DNA of 64,000 nt from Muricea muricata (GCA_963855995.1 OY979716.1:21028310-21092309), one strand, 5' to 3'. Counted from the stretch's first letter, positions 1-16,012 are shown. The notes: generated by a model not told the origin, from the letters alone. A program made the numbers and translations.

Positions 1-3117
<3,117 letters not shown>

Positions 3118-5037
3118 ACTAGATTCATATTATTCTAGATTCATATAGATTTTCATATCTCTGAAGATGGTTCTGAAATATATGTATATCTACTATTATA
3201 CACAATGCCTCCGCATTAAATTTAAAAAAGAATGGCAAAATATAGACAACTATTTACAACAATATATTATAGCGCTGCATTACACAGCAAAATGAATGTA
3301 CATAGAGCCAGAGGCCTGCAACAGTTAAGTTCATATCATATGGACTGAAACAATGCTATTGTGTTTGAAAAATGTTACTCCAAGTTACTGTTCGCTTTCA
3401 TTTTCTATAAAATACCAGTGATTAGATGAAGTTTACCATGTTTTAGACATATTTTTTGTGTGCTGAAGTAACTGGACCCATCAAATTCCATACATGCATG
3501 TTTTTATTGCATTTTTGGCATGTGAAAAGTCAAACATTTAAATTAGTTTGCTTTAATCACAGTATTAGGTTAATGTGACACGCACCTCTATGTAACACTG
3601 GATACTCATACGTTACAATAAAAAATATCACTTGAGATTGACTTTGACTGGCATTGTCAATGTCACACTTTCCTTGCCAACCACAAGGCAGTTGTACACT
3701 TGAAGAAAAAACAACTTGCAAGGGCGTGCCAGAGAGGGGAAAGGTATTGACATTTTGACTCTTTACTCTTGCAATACCTCTATGACATGTGCATTAGAGA
3801 TACACAGAGAAAGTTTCTAAATTTAACAAATTCTTTATCATTTTGCTTTTCACTACTAGTAATCATTCAGAAAAATCGAAATGTTTAACTCTCCCCTTGA
3901 GAAAATATAAAGTTCAGGGGTAGGAGCTTCTTCTGTTGAATTGTCTCGAGTCTGGGTCTCGAACCACACAACTCAACACGAAATATCAACGTACCTTTAC
4001 TTTCCAGGAAATGACATCCCATTACCTGCCTTTCAATGAACATTCTAGCTTCTTTTCTGTCCAAACATTACAATTTACAAAAGCAGAGTATTCTCACATA
4101 TTTGATTTCAAGTTCGCCTTAGTCAAAACATGCATGGTCTATTGCATATTAAAATTCGGAATTTGGCAGGAAATTTGGAACACATTTAAAAGACTCACTT
4201 CTTAACGGAATCCACCAAAATTTGTCGTTTTAAAACACGTCGGATAAAATGTTTTGCATAAAGAATATACTATTCCCTTTCTGTTTACTATCTTAGCTCC
4301 ATGTTAAGAAGTGTGTTTTGTGTACAATATGAGTTTGATTGATGTGTAGAAATTTAAGTGGAAACACAGTAGAAAATGACGGAAACACGCTCAGAAAACT
4401 TCACCGCGATTCACCGCGCCTGGCGAAAGCCTCGCGATGGAATTTGTCGTTATAAAACATTTTGGATGAAAATTTTTGAACGTACAACCTTCTTGCTGCT
4501 TAGATGTTGTAGTATCCATGTTAAATTGTGTGTTTTGGAGACATATTCTGCTGGAAATTGAGTTTAAAAGTCGTGGTGACATGGGCTCAGACGGCATTGC
4601 ACAGCGGTATCACCCATGACGTGGCAACCTAACTTTCGACACCGAAAAAAAATAACACAGAAAAACTGAGCGAGGCGGATTTATAACTCCGCCACGCCCT
4701 ACGGGCAGGCGGAGTAATTAACTGGAGAGGCAATGTGCGGGAACAGCGTGTTTAACATTAACTTCTCTATTAGCCAGAAAATGTAATAGACTGGCCCTAG
4801 AACCTGCATAGTAAACATGCGTAATGCGACATGCGCGGGGACAAAAGAGCTTCCGAGTGACTCTTCTGTTCAGTTCCTGTCTTGTGACTCACTGAATAAA
4901 TGACGCAGATTTTTTCCTCAATACGGCAGTATAATTTTCCTTTGCTATTTGTGCACATACTTTTGTTAAACAATCCTTACAAAACGTAATCTATAGTACT
5001 TAACTACATGCTAAGACGAGCTACTTTCCACCAACAG
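3118..5037. other. Gene-free stretch; contains an old tandem duplication
   Basis: No gene is recognised. Segments 4203-4335 and 4438-4566 are diverged copies of each other: both carry AATTTGTCGTT..TAAAACA near the left and CCATGTTAA..TGTGTTTTG near the right, then a similar GAGTTT end. The rest is AT-rich with no clear structure. The sequence just before 5038 is the expected 3' flank of the PEBP gene on the minus strand. Confidence 0.45.
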
Positions 5038-7099
5038 CTACTGTGTCGTGGTCTTATAGAAATTAAATGCATCAGGTGTAGGATGTATTTCGTATGTTAG
5101 AGTGAACAAATCGATGTCAAAGGCACAGCGCTGATTTATTCCCTCAACATTTAGTGGTTCTTCATGTTCAAATACTGCTTGAAGATAGCGATGAGTTGCT
5201 CCTTTCGGCGGCTCTGGTGGATTGTACTCTGTTAATATTTTACAAAACATATTTATTCTGAACAACACTTTAACCAACTCGATAATTTGAGGCACATTAA
5301 TCAGTTTCAAAAAAAATTAATTGTAGAAAAATCAAATATATTAACGTCAAGCATTTCCTTTTCCCTCCCAGCTCTCCCTGAAAGCGTTTCTTCTGTACTG
5401 AATTCCAAAATGCATTTCAACAGTGCAAACTTGAAGGGGAGAGCGGGTACATGCGTCTTTCTGCACACGTGTGGAAAACCCCTGCACGTACTCTGTATAG
5501 ATGTGCGTAATGAATTGAATTCCCTAATTATTTTTAAAAAAGAGTATTTGCCAATTAATAATCTGCAAAACTAAATCAATTCGAGGACACATAAAGTCAC
5601 GTCCTCTACGGGAACAGAAATATCTTTGCCTTTGAAAGTTTGCTGGTCAAGGGTGATATATCATATAACTACGAGACATGAAAAGTTCCATACCTTTAAT
5701 CACTGTCCATCCGCCAGTACTGTTGGTAAAAATGCCATTTTTAAGATCACTTCCCTGAAAAATACCCACATTAAACACCAGACATTAAGAAACCAGACTT
5801 TCTCGCACATCTGTTTAACTAGACAAAAACGCTCTTATGCACTTGATAACCCCCACCCCCAGTTCGGCTACATTGTTACATTAATGACACAATAGCTCAT
5901 TGTTCATTGCTTATTTCTCTAAATTGAAAAAACCATAGCTCGCTAGATAATTCTATGGCGTTAAAAATCCCACCCTCTTTCCAAAGTTCGACCAAGATAC
6001 AATCAAGTGTAATATCTGTCTACTAAACTCCTACACATAGCTGGGATAAAAGTGCTTCAAAAAGGTTCCTGCCGCACAAATGTAAGCTGCATCACATGAT
6101 CTACATGTGCCACTATATAAGTTGTTCTCTTTTTTGATGATCAATTAAATATGTTCCACAGCCGATAAATTTTTAAAAGCCCATTCATATTTTTTTAATG
6201 AATCGCAGCGTAGTATTCTATAGTTCCTACCTTTACGTTAGACAACAACATGTGAAGCCAAAGTTGGCATGCTTTGAAACCATCAGGGTCAAGCACGAAC
6301 ACTTCGTAAAATTTTTCCTTTAAAATTAAAAAAACGTTTCTTCGACCCATTGATTTTGTCCTTAATGTGTCCAAAATCCGCCATCGCTGACGGAAAAGGG
6401 AAAAGTTTCAAAGCCAAATTTTACCCTTCACCCTGTTTTTCTATGGAAGATTATCAAACATTGTAGAATAATGTGCTGTGCTAACACAAAAGTGAAAAAT
6501 GTTCTGCAAGCAAGTATCAACTTCACTTCCCCTGTTACACCTGAAATGCCTATAATGAGCTCCTCCATAGGAGTATTAACTGATATTTTTCCTCCCCCTA
6601 GAGAAATTTTTATTGTCTGTCATGTAATAATTCGTTGGGTTTTCTATTTTCCCTTGTGTGTCTTTTTACTATTTTTAACAAATATATTCTTGCTCGATCT
6701 ACCTCGTGAAATCAACGGCAAATTTTCATTTTCTTGCCGTGCGTATAGGTAGCTAGATTGCAATTTGAATTAAATGACAGGCGTTGCCGATTTTATATAC
6801 ATCCTGTAATAATGATAGTCTTCAACATGATTAGTTATCAAATTTCTACATTGATTCGAGATGAAAATATTTACCATATCTGCATCGGGGAAGGTAATCT
6901 TGGGCGGAGGTGTAACGAGCTCCCGATCGTATTTGGTGCCACATTGAACAGTCAAGGATCCACAAGTTACGTTGAGGTAGTTCTCTTTACTTCTAGGACA
7001 CGCGCCGAAATCATAACCCTGGGTTTCAAAGACCATGGATACATGTAAAATGAAAATAAACGTACAGCATCGACTAAAACTCATTTCAATACAGGACAT
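5038..7099 (-). CDS. Secreted PEBP-family (phosphatidylethanolamine-binding) protein, four exons
   Basis: Spliced minus-strand gene. Exons in coding order are 7099-6875, 6317-6231, 5754-5694 and 5228-5038 (stop TGA/TAG-type codon at the 3' end). All junctions are GT-AG and phases agree (0, 0, 1), giving about 187 residues, the usual PEBP length. Family marks seen: LDPDG (the DPDxP anion-pocket motif), LWLHMLL (the LHW region), then PPEPPKGATHRY (the P-P-x-G-x-HR motif) and a C-terminal PDAFNFY matching the usual A-N-F end. The first exon starts with a hydrophobic leader (CTFIFILHVSMVF) and has several Cys, so the product is probably secreted, unlike most cytosolic PEBPs. The PEBP fold binds phospholipids or acts as a kinase or protease modulator; the ligand here is unknown. 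A second in-frame Met five codons in is an alternative start. Confidence 0.88.
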
Positions 7100-7378
7100 C
7101 GATCAAAACTCCCATCTGCTCTGCACGATAACGAAGTGAATATGAAAAAGAGGCGTTGCAACTTCTGTTATTGTCAATATTTAAAACGGTTCCCTGTATA
7201 TGTCACAAATAAAGACTTCAAAATCAATCATGCTAGAGCAACTCGTCAACGATGTTTCTATGCATATTTGATAAGTGAACGAACAAATACTAAAGTTGGC
7301 CCTTTTTTACAAAATAAAACGAGTTCCAAAATTAGACATTTTCTTTTATTCTTGCGACTAAAAATCTCTATAGCTATA
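7100..7378. other. 5' flank of the PEBP gene
   Basis: The stretch between the PEBP start codon and the left end of the large DNA transposon. It should hold the promoter of the PEBP gene (reading leftwards), but no TATA box or other site is clear enough to call. Confidence 0.4.
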
Positions 7379-7389
7379 CACTCTAAAAA

Positions 7390-7712
7390 CAGGTGTGTTT
7401 GATAACACACCAAGGTGTGTTTTAGTACACACCAAGGTGTGCACAATAGCACACAAAGGTGTGTAATTGTAACACACCTTTTTACTTATAATCAGAAAAC
7501 ACACCATGGTGTGTTGGAAAACACACCAAGATGTGCTGGAAAACACATCAATATGTGTAAGAAAACGCACCAAGATGTGTACAAAAACACACCCTATTTT
7601 TACACACCTTTTATTACACACCTTTTTGATGAAAACACACCATGGTGTGTTTTGGAACACACCATGCACAAGTTTGAGAAACACAGTTAGTTGTGTTAGA
7701 AAGCACACCTTG
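7390..7712. repeat. Left array of GGTGTG/CACACC palindromic subrepeats
   Basis: About 13-15 units of roughly 20-25 bp, most of the form AACACACC (A/C)(A/T)(A/T) GGTGTGTT, each able to form its own hairpin. Spacer bases vary between units. Several unrelated short open frames cross it and should be ignored. Confidence 0.9.
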
Positions 7713-10547
7713 TTTTTGGTATGTTACGAAGCAAAAGTATGAAGAATTTCATATGGTAAATATAAATGATACATAATTTGTCATCATCATATTAACATGG
7801 TGTTAACTTCAGTTTATCCGTCCTAACATGGCGACTCAGAATATCCAGCTTAGTCTTAGATATTCAAATCTTGATGTGTTAAAAATATTAGCCAAAATAT
7901 GATTAAAACTCTCACAACACATCAGATCTATGCCGCCCGGTTGTCCAATAGCAGTTAGATAAGAATGTTATGTATTTATTTTTTCCTTACCCGATAAAAA
8001 TGCAAACTATTTCATTTTTCGTTCCGCGGGCAAGTAGGTTTTTATCCAGTTCTTTCTAGAGATCAGTGGTAGTATTACGCGCGCAAAGCTCACCGGGAAT
8101 CTTCACACTTGGACTCCATATATTTGCACGTGGTATTGTAAATGTGATGTTTATAGCAAAAGAAACAGTATTTTAACCAATATTGTCAAAGAAATAACTC
8201 CCAATACATCACAAAGGAAGGTGTAAAAGTCAGGTAAGCACATTGTTTTGATTTTTGTATGGATAAAGCAAATTTAACGTGTAATATTTACTTCCTTGAA
8301 TTCCTTCCATCGTTTATAATTTTAATAGAATCGTGTTGCATTTAAAATTTGAATTTCGCGCGATAGTATTTGAAAAAAAAATAGATTTAAATTCATTTAC
8401 TTTATTTTCCTTGATGCATAGCACTTAGTTCGATTCTGTTAACCTGTTTTTTTGGACTGGCAAGGTTTTAATAGTGTCTCTTGCCTTGCTTGCCTGATGG
8501 GGTCATGTTATGATGTGGTCGTAAAGGCTTGAAGCCAGACTCAATGGCTGACTGATCATCTAAGCAGGGAAATTTAATGGCCTTTAACCACTTTCTACAT
8601 TGCTGAGTTTTTAACATTTATTTACTTACAAAAATATAAGTACTTAAAACTTTCATAGTTCAAACAATTTCATTAGTGCTCAAATTGTTTCATTGTAAGA
8701 TTTGTTATGCTGCATTAATATGCTCCAGTAAAAAAGTTTTTGGCCATCCAGTTGAAACTACATTAATAGTCATGTAAAAGTCTACTCTGGGTTTATAGTT
8801 TTGAATGGCAGTAAAATATTTTGGTTGCAATGATGACTTGGCTCTAATGTGGCCAACTATTGGAATGCTTCTCAACAAAATATTAGAATTACATCCTTAA
8901 CCTTATATCACCTATTATTACAAGCATAAATGCTTGTAAGCACTGTGATGTGTAAAGTCAAAGATACTAATTGGCCTACTGTCAACATCCTATTACCGAT
9001 ACTGAAGAATCCTTAACACTGAACATGTTTGACACCATAATGCTTAGATTTGTGTCGTTCGAATACAGACTTCCTGCCCCTCTGATCAAACTTGCTGTAT
9101 AACTGGGAGGAAAGAAATAGTGTTTAATCATGATAATGATAAAATATTGTGTGACATTGAAATGTTGGTAAAGGAAATTAAATCAGTTTTAGGGGGGCAG
9201 GTGCAAATGTCTAAAATTACATATCAATTTGCCCTAATTAACCATGAATTAGCCTCACTGCTCTTTCTGAGGCAAAGCATCTGGTGTTGAACAATAAACC
9301 TTTATGCCATAATGTTTTTTCCATACTTAGTGTCTTACATTATACAGTACTTGATTTTATAATGTCAATTTGCTTGACACCAAACAATTCCATTCATCAA
9401 TGAAAAAGTGCTACTAGTAAATCTGTTGAATTAAATGTAAAATTATAAACTTTGCTATTTTATTATTCATTTCTGATAAATGTACTAGGAAGAGTGCTGA
9501 TACTTCTTTAATGCATTGTTTTTTTGTCAAATCAAATGATAGAATATTTTGCACAGAAGGGTGATTTATGATAACCTCATGTACAGTATTATTGCATTGA
9601 ATGCCTAAGTTATACCTTGTTATGTAAGATATAATAGTTATCTTAATATATGACGTATCTTATTATAGACCTACAAAATTTGGATTGCATGCATATAACT
9701 GCCTGGAAACAGCTTTGGGTAAACTTGCATGCGAAGTCAAAGCAAATGATGCAAGGCTTCGTTTAAAAGAGTTGAATCAAGCGCTGCAAGGCTTCAACAA
9801 TTAGATGCAAGATATTTTGATTCATGATTCAGCCTTGGAAAATATGGGATTCCAGACCAGTAACTCCAGTAAGCAGTTTAACAGCATTTGAAAATGTTAT
9901 TTGAAAATGTGTGACAATGAGAATTTTGAACTCTGCGCTAATTAGTAATTATGTAGTGATTACCTATTGATATATGTAATAAACATACTAACTGTACCCA
10001 AGACCATTAAATTGTTGATATACATGTCTGTGACACAACCAGAAAACTAATTGGTTGAATTATTCATAAATTTGTTGGTTAAAACAGCCAAAAACAACTA
10101 TTTAGAGCAACAACAACAAAAAAATTTATTTTGTGGACCATTTATTCCTTGGCTGTTTTAACCAATTAACTCAGATGCATCTAACTGTATGAAAACTGGC
10201 CTTGTCAGTACTCTGATAGATATGATCTTAGTATTATATGTCTTTGCCAAGTCCTACCCTCACAGTATGATTGTGGTGCTGTTTATTTTTTATGAAATTG
10301 TTTTGAACTGCAGTGAGAATGCTTATTGAGGTTGATGACTGAGTGATTATTATAGATTTCCTAACTGCATGTGCTGTGTATATTCTGTAACTTGTGTTAT
10401 TAGTCTGATACAATAAAAATAAAAAGTGTCATTTATGAATTTACCAGTTAAAGGATAATACATTCTCAACAAGTTCATGTATCTGTACTCATATAACTAT
10501 ATATAGTGTGTTTTCTTCAGGTAAAACTGAATCGTGTGGTTTTCAAA

Positions 10548-10972
10548 AGGTGTGTAAAAAGCATGTCTATTGGTGTGTTATATTACACACCTTCTGTGAA
10601 GGTGTAATATAAAGCACTTTCTAGGTGTGTAGCAAAACCCACCAAGGTGTGTTTGAAAACGCACCATGGTGTGCTAGAAAACACACCGAGGTGTGTTAGA
10701 AAACGCACCAAGGTGTGCTAGAAAACACACCTTTATACAAGACCCACCTTAAGGTGTGTTAAAATTTGGACAGGCAGAAAACACACCTTAAGGTGCGTTT
10801 TGTAACACACCTAAAGGTGTGTTTAACACACCTTAACGTGTGTTAAACACACTTTAAGGTGTGTTGTAAAACCCAACTTAGGGTGTGTTAAACACACCTT
10901 AAGTCGTGTTTTAAAACCCACCTTAAGGTGTGTTAAAATTTGGACAAAAAGGTGTGTTAAATTAACACACCT
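10548..10972. repeat. Right array of GGTGTG/CACACC palindromic subrepeats
   Basis: The inverted partner of the left array, somewhat longer and with more CTTAAGGTGTG spacing variants. It ends in the terminal GGTGTGTTAAATTAACACACC hairpin just before the outer TIR. Confidence 0.88.
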
Positions 10973-10984
10973 TTTTTTAGAGTG

Positions 10985-12640
10985 TATTACTCACCAACGA
11001 GGTATCGATGTTTAGCGTTTATTCTGAATACATTGGCCAACCAATAATCTAAACTACAAAGACATACGTGGGCTTCTAAAGTCTCACAAGAATATTGCTT
11101 TGAGTTTGCAATTTAACACAGATCCTTACCGTAAATGAGAACCGTATATAATCAAAGCAATTGATTATGGTTTTATATTTACAAAAGAATGTGACATCAG
11201 AATTGGTGTACATGTTGACTGGAGAAATGGAAAATCGGAAAATTTGTTCAGAGTAGTCGTGTTTTGAAAATGCATCGGTTTGGCAAATATTTCGGGGTGG
11301 TTATTGAAACGCTGTTATATTACAGCATGCTTGTCACCGCAATATCCATGCACTCGATCAATAAGTCCGTCAGTAGCACTCATTCAGCATTGTCTATCAC
11401 TAAAACAGGAAATGGAAAGCGGAAGTTAAGAGGCAGACAATTCGGAACAATAAAATCTGGAAGTCTATAACCTGGAATACTAAAAACTGAAAGTTCAGCA
11501 ACCCGGAATATTTAAAGCCAAGAATATTAATAGCCGACTTAAAAACCCGGAATACTAATTATAAATGGAGGAATCACTAAAAGCCGACAGGATAGCCGGA
11601 ATACTACAGAAGAGAATTTCTAAAATTTCTTAGGAAATTTAGCCATTCTTTCGGAAATACACCACCTCTTATATAAACATATATGGAAATATCATACCTC
11701 AAATTCAAATTGTCCAATCAAAATATCGTATTTCTACCACGTGATGAGGTGATTTCTCACTGTATTTCACTTTTGAAGTGAGATACAGTAAATATCTCAT
11801 TTTTAAAGTGAGATACAGTAAATATCTCACGCTATCATGGCAGCGCTTGTACACGCAAGTACAGATTGGCAAGTTTTTGTAAACAAAAATGGCGGAATGT
11901 GCGAAAAGTTTGATGAACTTCACGACGAATTATAAAGTATTTTGAAGGACAAGGACGTTGAAAACACAAATATTTAAAAAATTAAAAAGAATTTTCTGTA
12001 CTTCTCGCTATAAAAATAAAAAAGAACTGGCTATTTTTTATTTTAGAGCATCACATTCACGAAGATATGTTCAACTTGAAGAACTTAAAAGTTTATTCTA
12101 ACGGAAGTTTTTTGATTTTCGGTATAGTATACCATTTATAGACCCTTCGCTCGGGGGATTCGGCAAAATATTTCCTTCAATGATGATATTTCCCTCGGGC
12201 TAAAGCCTTCGGAAAATATCATCACTTCAGGAAATATTTCACCGAATCCCCCTCGTTCCGGGTATATGAATGATAAATATACCACCACCACCATATGAAC
12301 ATATATCTCTTAAGTTAGGCATGAACGAAATGTTCATTACAATGTAAATAATTATATCAATTTTATGACTATATGTCATAAAAACAGAATTAAATGCGAA
12401 TTCACAAAATTCACAAGTGATTTCCTCTGTAATCCATTTAATTTGAACTTTCACTTGTAGCTATAACCAAAATTGTTGTGTATTAGCTTTCGCATTCGTG
12501 TGAATCCATGTGAATCCTTGCAATAAGCATCTATACATTGGTCTGCATAATTCTGAGTATCCTACTTAGCCTCACCCAACAATTCTTAATTAATTAACTT
12601 AAGAAGCTATGATGACAATTAGACTTGTCATGTAGCGTGA
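10985..12640. other. Gene-free stretch with short repeats
   Basis: No confident gene. A 66-codon frame at 11270-11470 (+) begins with a hydrophobic segment and has a basic run (GKRKLRGR), but no other support. After it CCGGAATA-type motifs recur at 11475-11610. At 11755-11830 a GTGAGATACAGTAAATATCTCA unit occurs about twice. A fold-back lies at 12141-12265. Confidence 0.4.
12141..12265. repeat. Fold-back (inverted repeat) of about 125 bp
   Basis: The left arm GGGGGATTCGGCAAAATATTT pairs with AAATATTTCACCGAATCCCCC on the right; the centre also holds GGAAAATATCATC and GATGATATTTCC. It is a MITE-like palindrome. No clear target duplication was found. Confidence 0.75.
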
Positions 12641-13075
12641 TATTAATACAATTAGTATAGTCGACAGCCTTGCTAAAGTTAGACTGGTTTTACTAGACTT
12701 TGGGAAAGCATTCGACCTCATCGGTCATCATATACTCGTGGAAAATCTCCATTCTCTCGAACTCCCGTCTAGTGTCATCAATTGGCCAAGAGATTTTTTG
12801 ACAAATCGCCAACAAAGGGTGAAGTTGGCTAGAGACTGTTTCTTGGCATGATCTCTCGTCCCTGCAGATGTACCCCAGGGGACCAAACTTGGTCCTTGGT
12901 TACACATCCTCATGATTAAAGATCTTAACACAGCCAGTAACGATCTTTGGAAACACGTGGAAGATACGACCCAAATGGAGGTAGTACCTGGATTTGAAAG
13001 TAGTAATGTCCAATCCGCGGTAAACGATATTCCAACCAGTCCAACGCCCTAAAATTTACTCTTAACGAATATGGA
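12640..13075 (+). pseudogene. LINE (CR1/L2-like) reverse transcriptase fragment, decayed
   Basis: The translated frame carries RT motif A as LLDFGKAFDLIGHHIL, then INWPRDFLTNRQQRVKL and VPQGTKLGP (motif B), all typical of non-LTR retrotransposon ORF2. An in-frame TGA interrupts it between DCFLA and SLVPADVPQ. The catalytic box reads HVEDT where YVDDT is expected, so one catalytic Asp is lost. Both ends are missing. It abuts the 3' end of the DIRS element on the opposite strand. Confidence 0.85.
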
Positions 13076-16012
13076 TTTTGACAGATGCGGTACAAAACCC
13101 AAGTTAATAAGTATTCTAGTGGCGGCTAGAGTAGCTTCTTGGCATAGTTCAAAGGATGTTTCTGTATAGAGTGAATCATCGATGAAACCAAACTTCCCTC
13201 GTAGGGTGGCCAAAAATGGTTTTAACACTTTGGTAAAAATTCCAAGGCTACTTGTAAGGCCCATAGGTAGAACAATAAACCGATACAGGACGCCACGCCA
13301 GCTAAATTTGAGATGCTTTCTGTATTCGGGTGCTATAGGTATTGAGTAATATGCATCACATAAGTCAATGGATGTCATATAACAATGTGGTTTAAGTAGT
13401 TTGATGGCCGCTTCCAAGGTGTCCATTTTAAATTTCCGGTAGACCACCGACTCATTGAGTTTTTTCAGGTTGAAAACAACCCGATTTTTTCCCTGTTCTT
13501 TCTTAGGTAATATAAATATAGTGGATATAATCTCGCCACTCTCGTGATGCGAAAATTCAATATTTGTTTTGACAAAAACTCGTTCAATTCGTTATCTATA
13601 GAATGTTGTTCCGAAAAACTAAAATTTTTTGCATTGGTGTGTCTGTTGAAAAAAGATGACGGTTCATACTCTAGCTCCAGGTGACAATTTTTAACACATT
13701 GTAAGACATAAGGATCAGATGTTGTTTCTTGCCATTGTTTAATATGAAATCGGACTTGACCGCCCACAAATCTTGATTGATTATTAAGCAATGAGTGTAT
13801 AATATCAAGATAACTAACCTGGTTAGAATGAAAATCACGCTTTGTCAATGTGGTCGAACGTCCTGTCCTGGTTAGTGTGTTCCCGGACTTCCCTGCCGGT
13901 TTCCGCCGATAGGCATTTTGCTAGCCGAAAAAAAAATGCAGACCAACTACGCGCATCGCCAGAAATTTGCGACATTTGAGCCCGCAAAGCAAGCAGCGGT
14001 ACCAGCTTAAATTCAAAATCAAAATGGCTGCAAAGCGATGTGCTCCAGTTGATTAACGCGAATTTCAATTCTATCACTGCGTTCTTTCACAAGTACAGCA
14101 TGGTTTCTTTCGAGAAAACCATTTATGATTTGCACATACGATATATCCGGCGACCTTTTTAAGGTCATACCAGCTTTTTAAGCACTTATGTTGAACACCA
14201 AGTCGGAAAGATTTGCCCTTCTCAATACGCTTAATAGAAAAACAGTCACGTAATTTGGCAAAATCGCACAGCTTATTAATATTTATAGCAACCATCTCGG
14301 CAACGACGCGTTTGAATTTCGAAAATGGATTTGCAACTTTAATTTTCGCGCGTTCTCAAAGCGGGAGAGGACATGGTAGCTTACATAAAGTGCTTCTTGC
14401 TGGAGCGTAAATAATCTGCTGACTCCAACTACACCAGATTCAAAAAGTTCATATTTTCTCGATTATTTTGATACCAAATGTCAAATATTTATCGTTGTCT
14501 AAGCTTGAAAAATGTTTTCTACGAATTCCAAAGCGCGCTTCGGATCGCACAAAGACATTGCTTCAGGGACAGTGCGCGGTGTTCGTATTTTGAAGTGAAT
14601 TTTGGAACAACTTTCCTTTAAAACTCAGGCAAGAAACATACAACAATGGGTGAAGGTATGTTTTCTCGTCAAGACTCCGTAGAAACAAAGTCAAAATTGG
14701 TTGTACGCTTTTTGTAATCGGTCATCTTTTATCGCATTTTGGCGCATTTTGAGTATATTTAATAGTCTTAAACAAGGGACAAACGTGTCGTAGAAGCATT
14801 TCGAGAGGAACAAGTTAGTGATCACTTTTACAAGCTATTTTTACAACATTATAAGCAGAAACTGGACTAGAATGAAAAACTATCGATACAAAATTGATAA
14901 ATTACGTTATTTAAAAAATATTTGATATTATTTTAACTCGCCCTATCTAAAGTATAGTATTTTTGTTTGCTTAAATATTTCTTATTTTGTATCACCGCTG
15001 ACATACCGCGGGCTCAATGTCGCAAATTTCTGGCGATGGGTTATTCTGGTTTCGGTCGTCGCGACGTCTGAATGTTTATGGGATTTTAGACCGCAAAGTG
15101 ACGTATTATACGGATGGTAGCGACCACGTTCTTTGCGTGGAGTAGCAAGCTTAAGGCCAATCTGACTGGTTTTGGTGAGCTCATCGATCTCCTTCCCAAT
15201 ATCGTCGCCGAGCAACTCCGTGCTTATTGAGGTGGAAGGGTTACATAAGGCTGCATACTGGGAATGAAGATGTGGTCTCCAGAGATCACGACGCTTTTGA
15301 TTAAATTCCCAGTTAGCAGAAAGAGCAAGGACCAAAGAAAGTGTTAACGGGATTTTCAAGTCGTCGGAAACCTTTGTGGTAGCCTGAATAAAAGCACATA
15401 CCGCTGCAACAAGTAACTTTTGACATTTCTTAGAAGTTTGAGCTGTTGCCAGACGGTTTTGTTACACTTGGGAGCCACCAAAAATGGACAATTGTCCGGT
15501 CTTGGGTATTTTTCAACAAGCTCATTAAGCTTTGTTCTAGGCAACTTCTCGGGAATTAAACCAGTAACTAACTGAGCTAACTTTTCATCAATGGCAGGAC
15601 CCGTCTTCACAGCCACGGAAATTCTTGACTTATATGCTCCCAGGATAACTGCAATTGCTGTGGTGGTTCAAGATATTAGTTGACAACATTTGACGCTGTT
15701 TGTAAATCGTGTGGTGGGCGTGAGATATTCGCATCATTAGTCGCTTCATCACTATCATTACTTGCTTGATTGCCCACGATATATTCATCTAACTTCATTT
15801 TCTTGCATAGACTCCATCATTGTTGTCATTATTTCAGCCATAGTTTCTTTCATTTTAGTGGTCAAATCGCTTTCTTCCTGCAACGCCTTACTATGTGGAG
15901 TTTCTGGCTCCTCCATTAACAACATATTGCTAAAGCTTGCGAAAATGCAAAGGCATCGCAAGTCGTCACCTCCCACTAGTTTGCTAACCACTAAAATTTT
16001 ATGGCATGACAT
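13020..16012 (-). pseudogene. DIRS-like retrotransposon, frameshifted, split by a DNA transposon
   Basis: Read on the minus strand. A gag-like region (about 16012-15785, 15616-15356, 15359-14982, continuing at 13954-13838) is followed by the RT region (13848-13465 and 13447-13049). RT marks: TSIDLCDAYYSIPI (motif A), HLKFSWRGVLYRF and LPMGLTSS (motif B), GFIDDSLY (the catalytic IDD box), as in DIRS/Ngaro-type elements. Several frameshifts separate the blocks. A 1.08-kb insertion (13957-15035) cuts the gag-like frame. RNase H, methylase and tyrosine recombinase parts are absent, so the 3' half is lost. The class is inferred from the RT motif style. Confidence 0.75.
13957..15035. mobile_element. 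DNA transposon copy 1, TIR CGCCAGAAATT, AT target duplication, inserted in the DIRS element
   Basis: The ends CGCCAGAAATTTGCGACATT and its near-complement at 15007-15035 are inverted, and AT flanks both (13955-13956, 15036-15037). Removing the element and one AT joins the two pieces of the DIRS gag-like frame in phase, which is independent support for the boundaries. Inside, a 73-codon minus-strand frame (14295-14074) has a Cys/His-rich end but is not recognised. A 2-bp AT duplication is reported for ISL2EU-type elements; that assignment is only a suggestion. Confidence 0.8.

Larger units (their letters stand above)
7379..10984. mobile_element. Large non-autonomous DNA transposon with long TIRs made of palindromic subrepeats
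   Basis: The ends are exact inverted matches: CACTCTAAAAA at 7379 and TTTTTAGAGTG ending at 10984, flanked on both sides by TA (7377-7378 and 10985-10986), which fits a TA target-site duplication. Each terminus continues into a long array of AACACACCNNGGTGTGTT-type palindromes (7390-7712 and about 10548-10972), so the two arrays pair with each other as well as internally. The 2.8-kb interior has no long open frame and no transposase motif, so it looks non-autonomous. A shorter inverted repeat (GGTTAAAACAGCCAA and its complement, about 10076 and 10150) lies inside. The superfamily is not assigned; TA duplication is shared by Tc1/mariner and some other groups. Confidence 0.82.

Noticed and set aside
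7358..7742. Several open frames and a CRISPR-like look of the GGTGTG array
   Set aside because: Units are palindromic with variable short spacers and lie inside a eukaryotic transposon end; there are no Cas genes, and the frames are repeat artefacts.
11264..11470. Small secreted peptide precursor with a basic processing site
   Set aside because: Only a hydrophobic start and one basic run; no repeats, no splice context, no homologue known to me.
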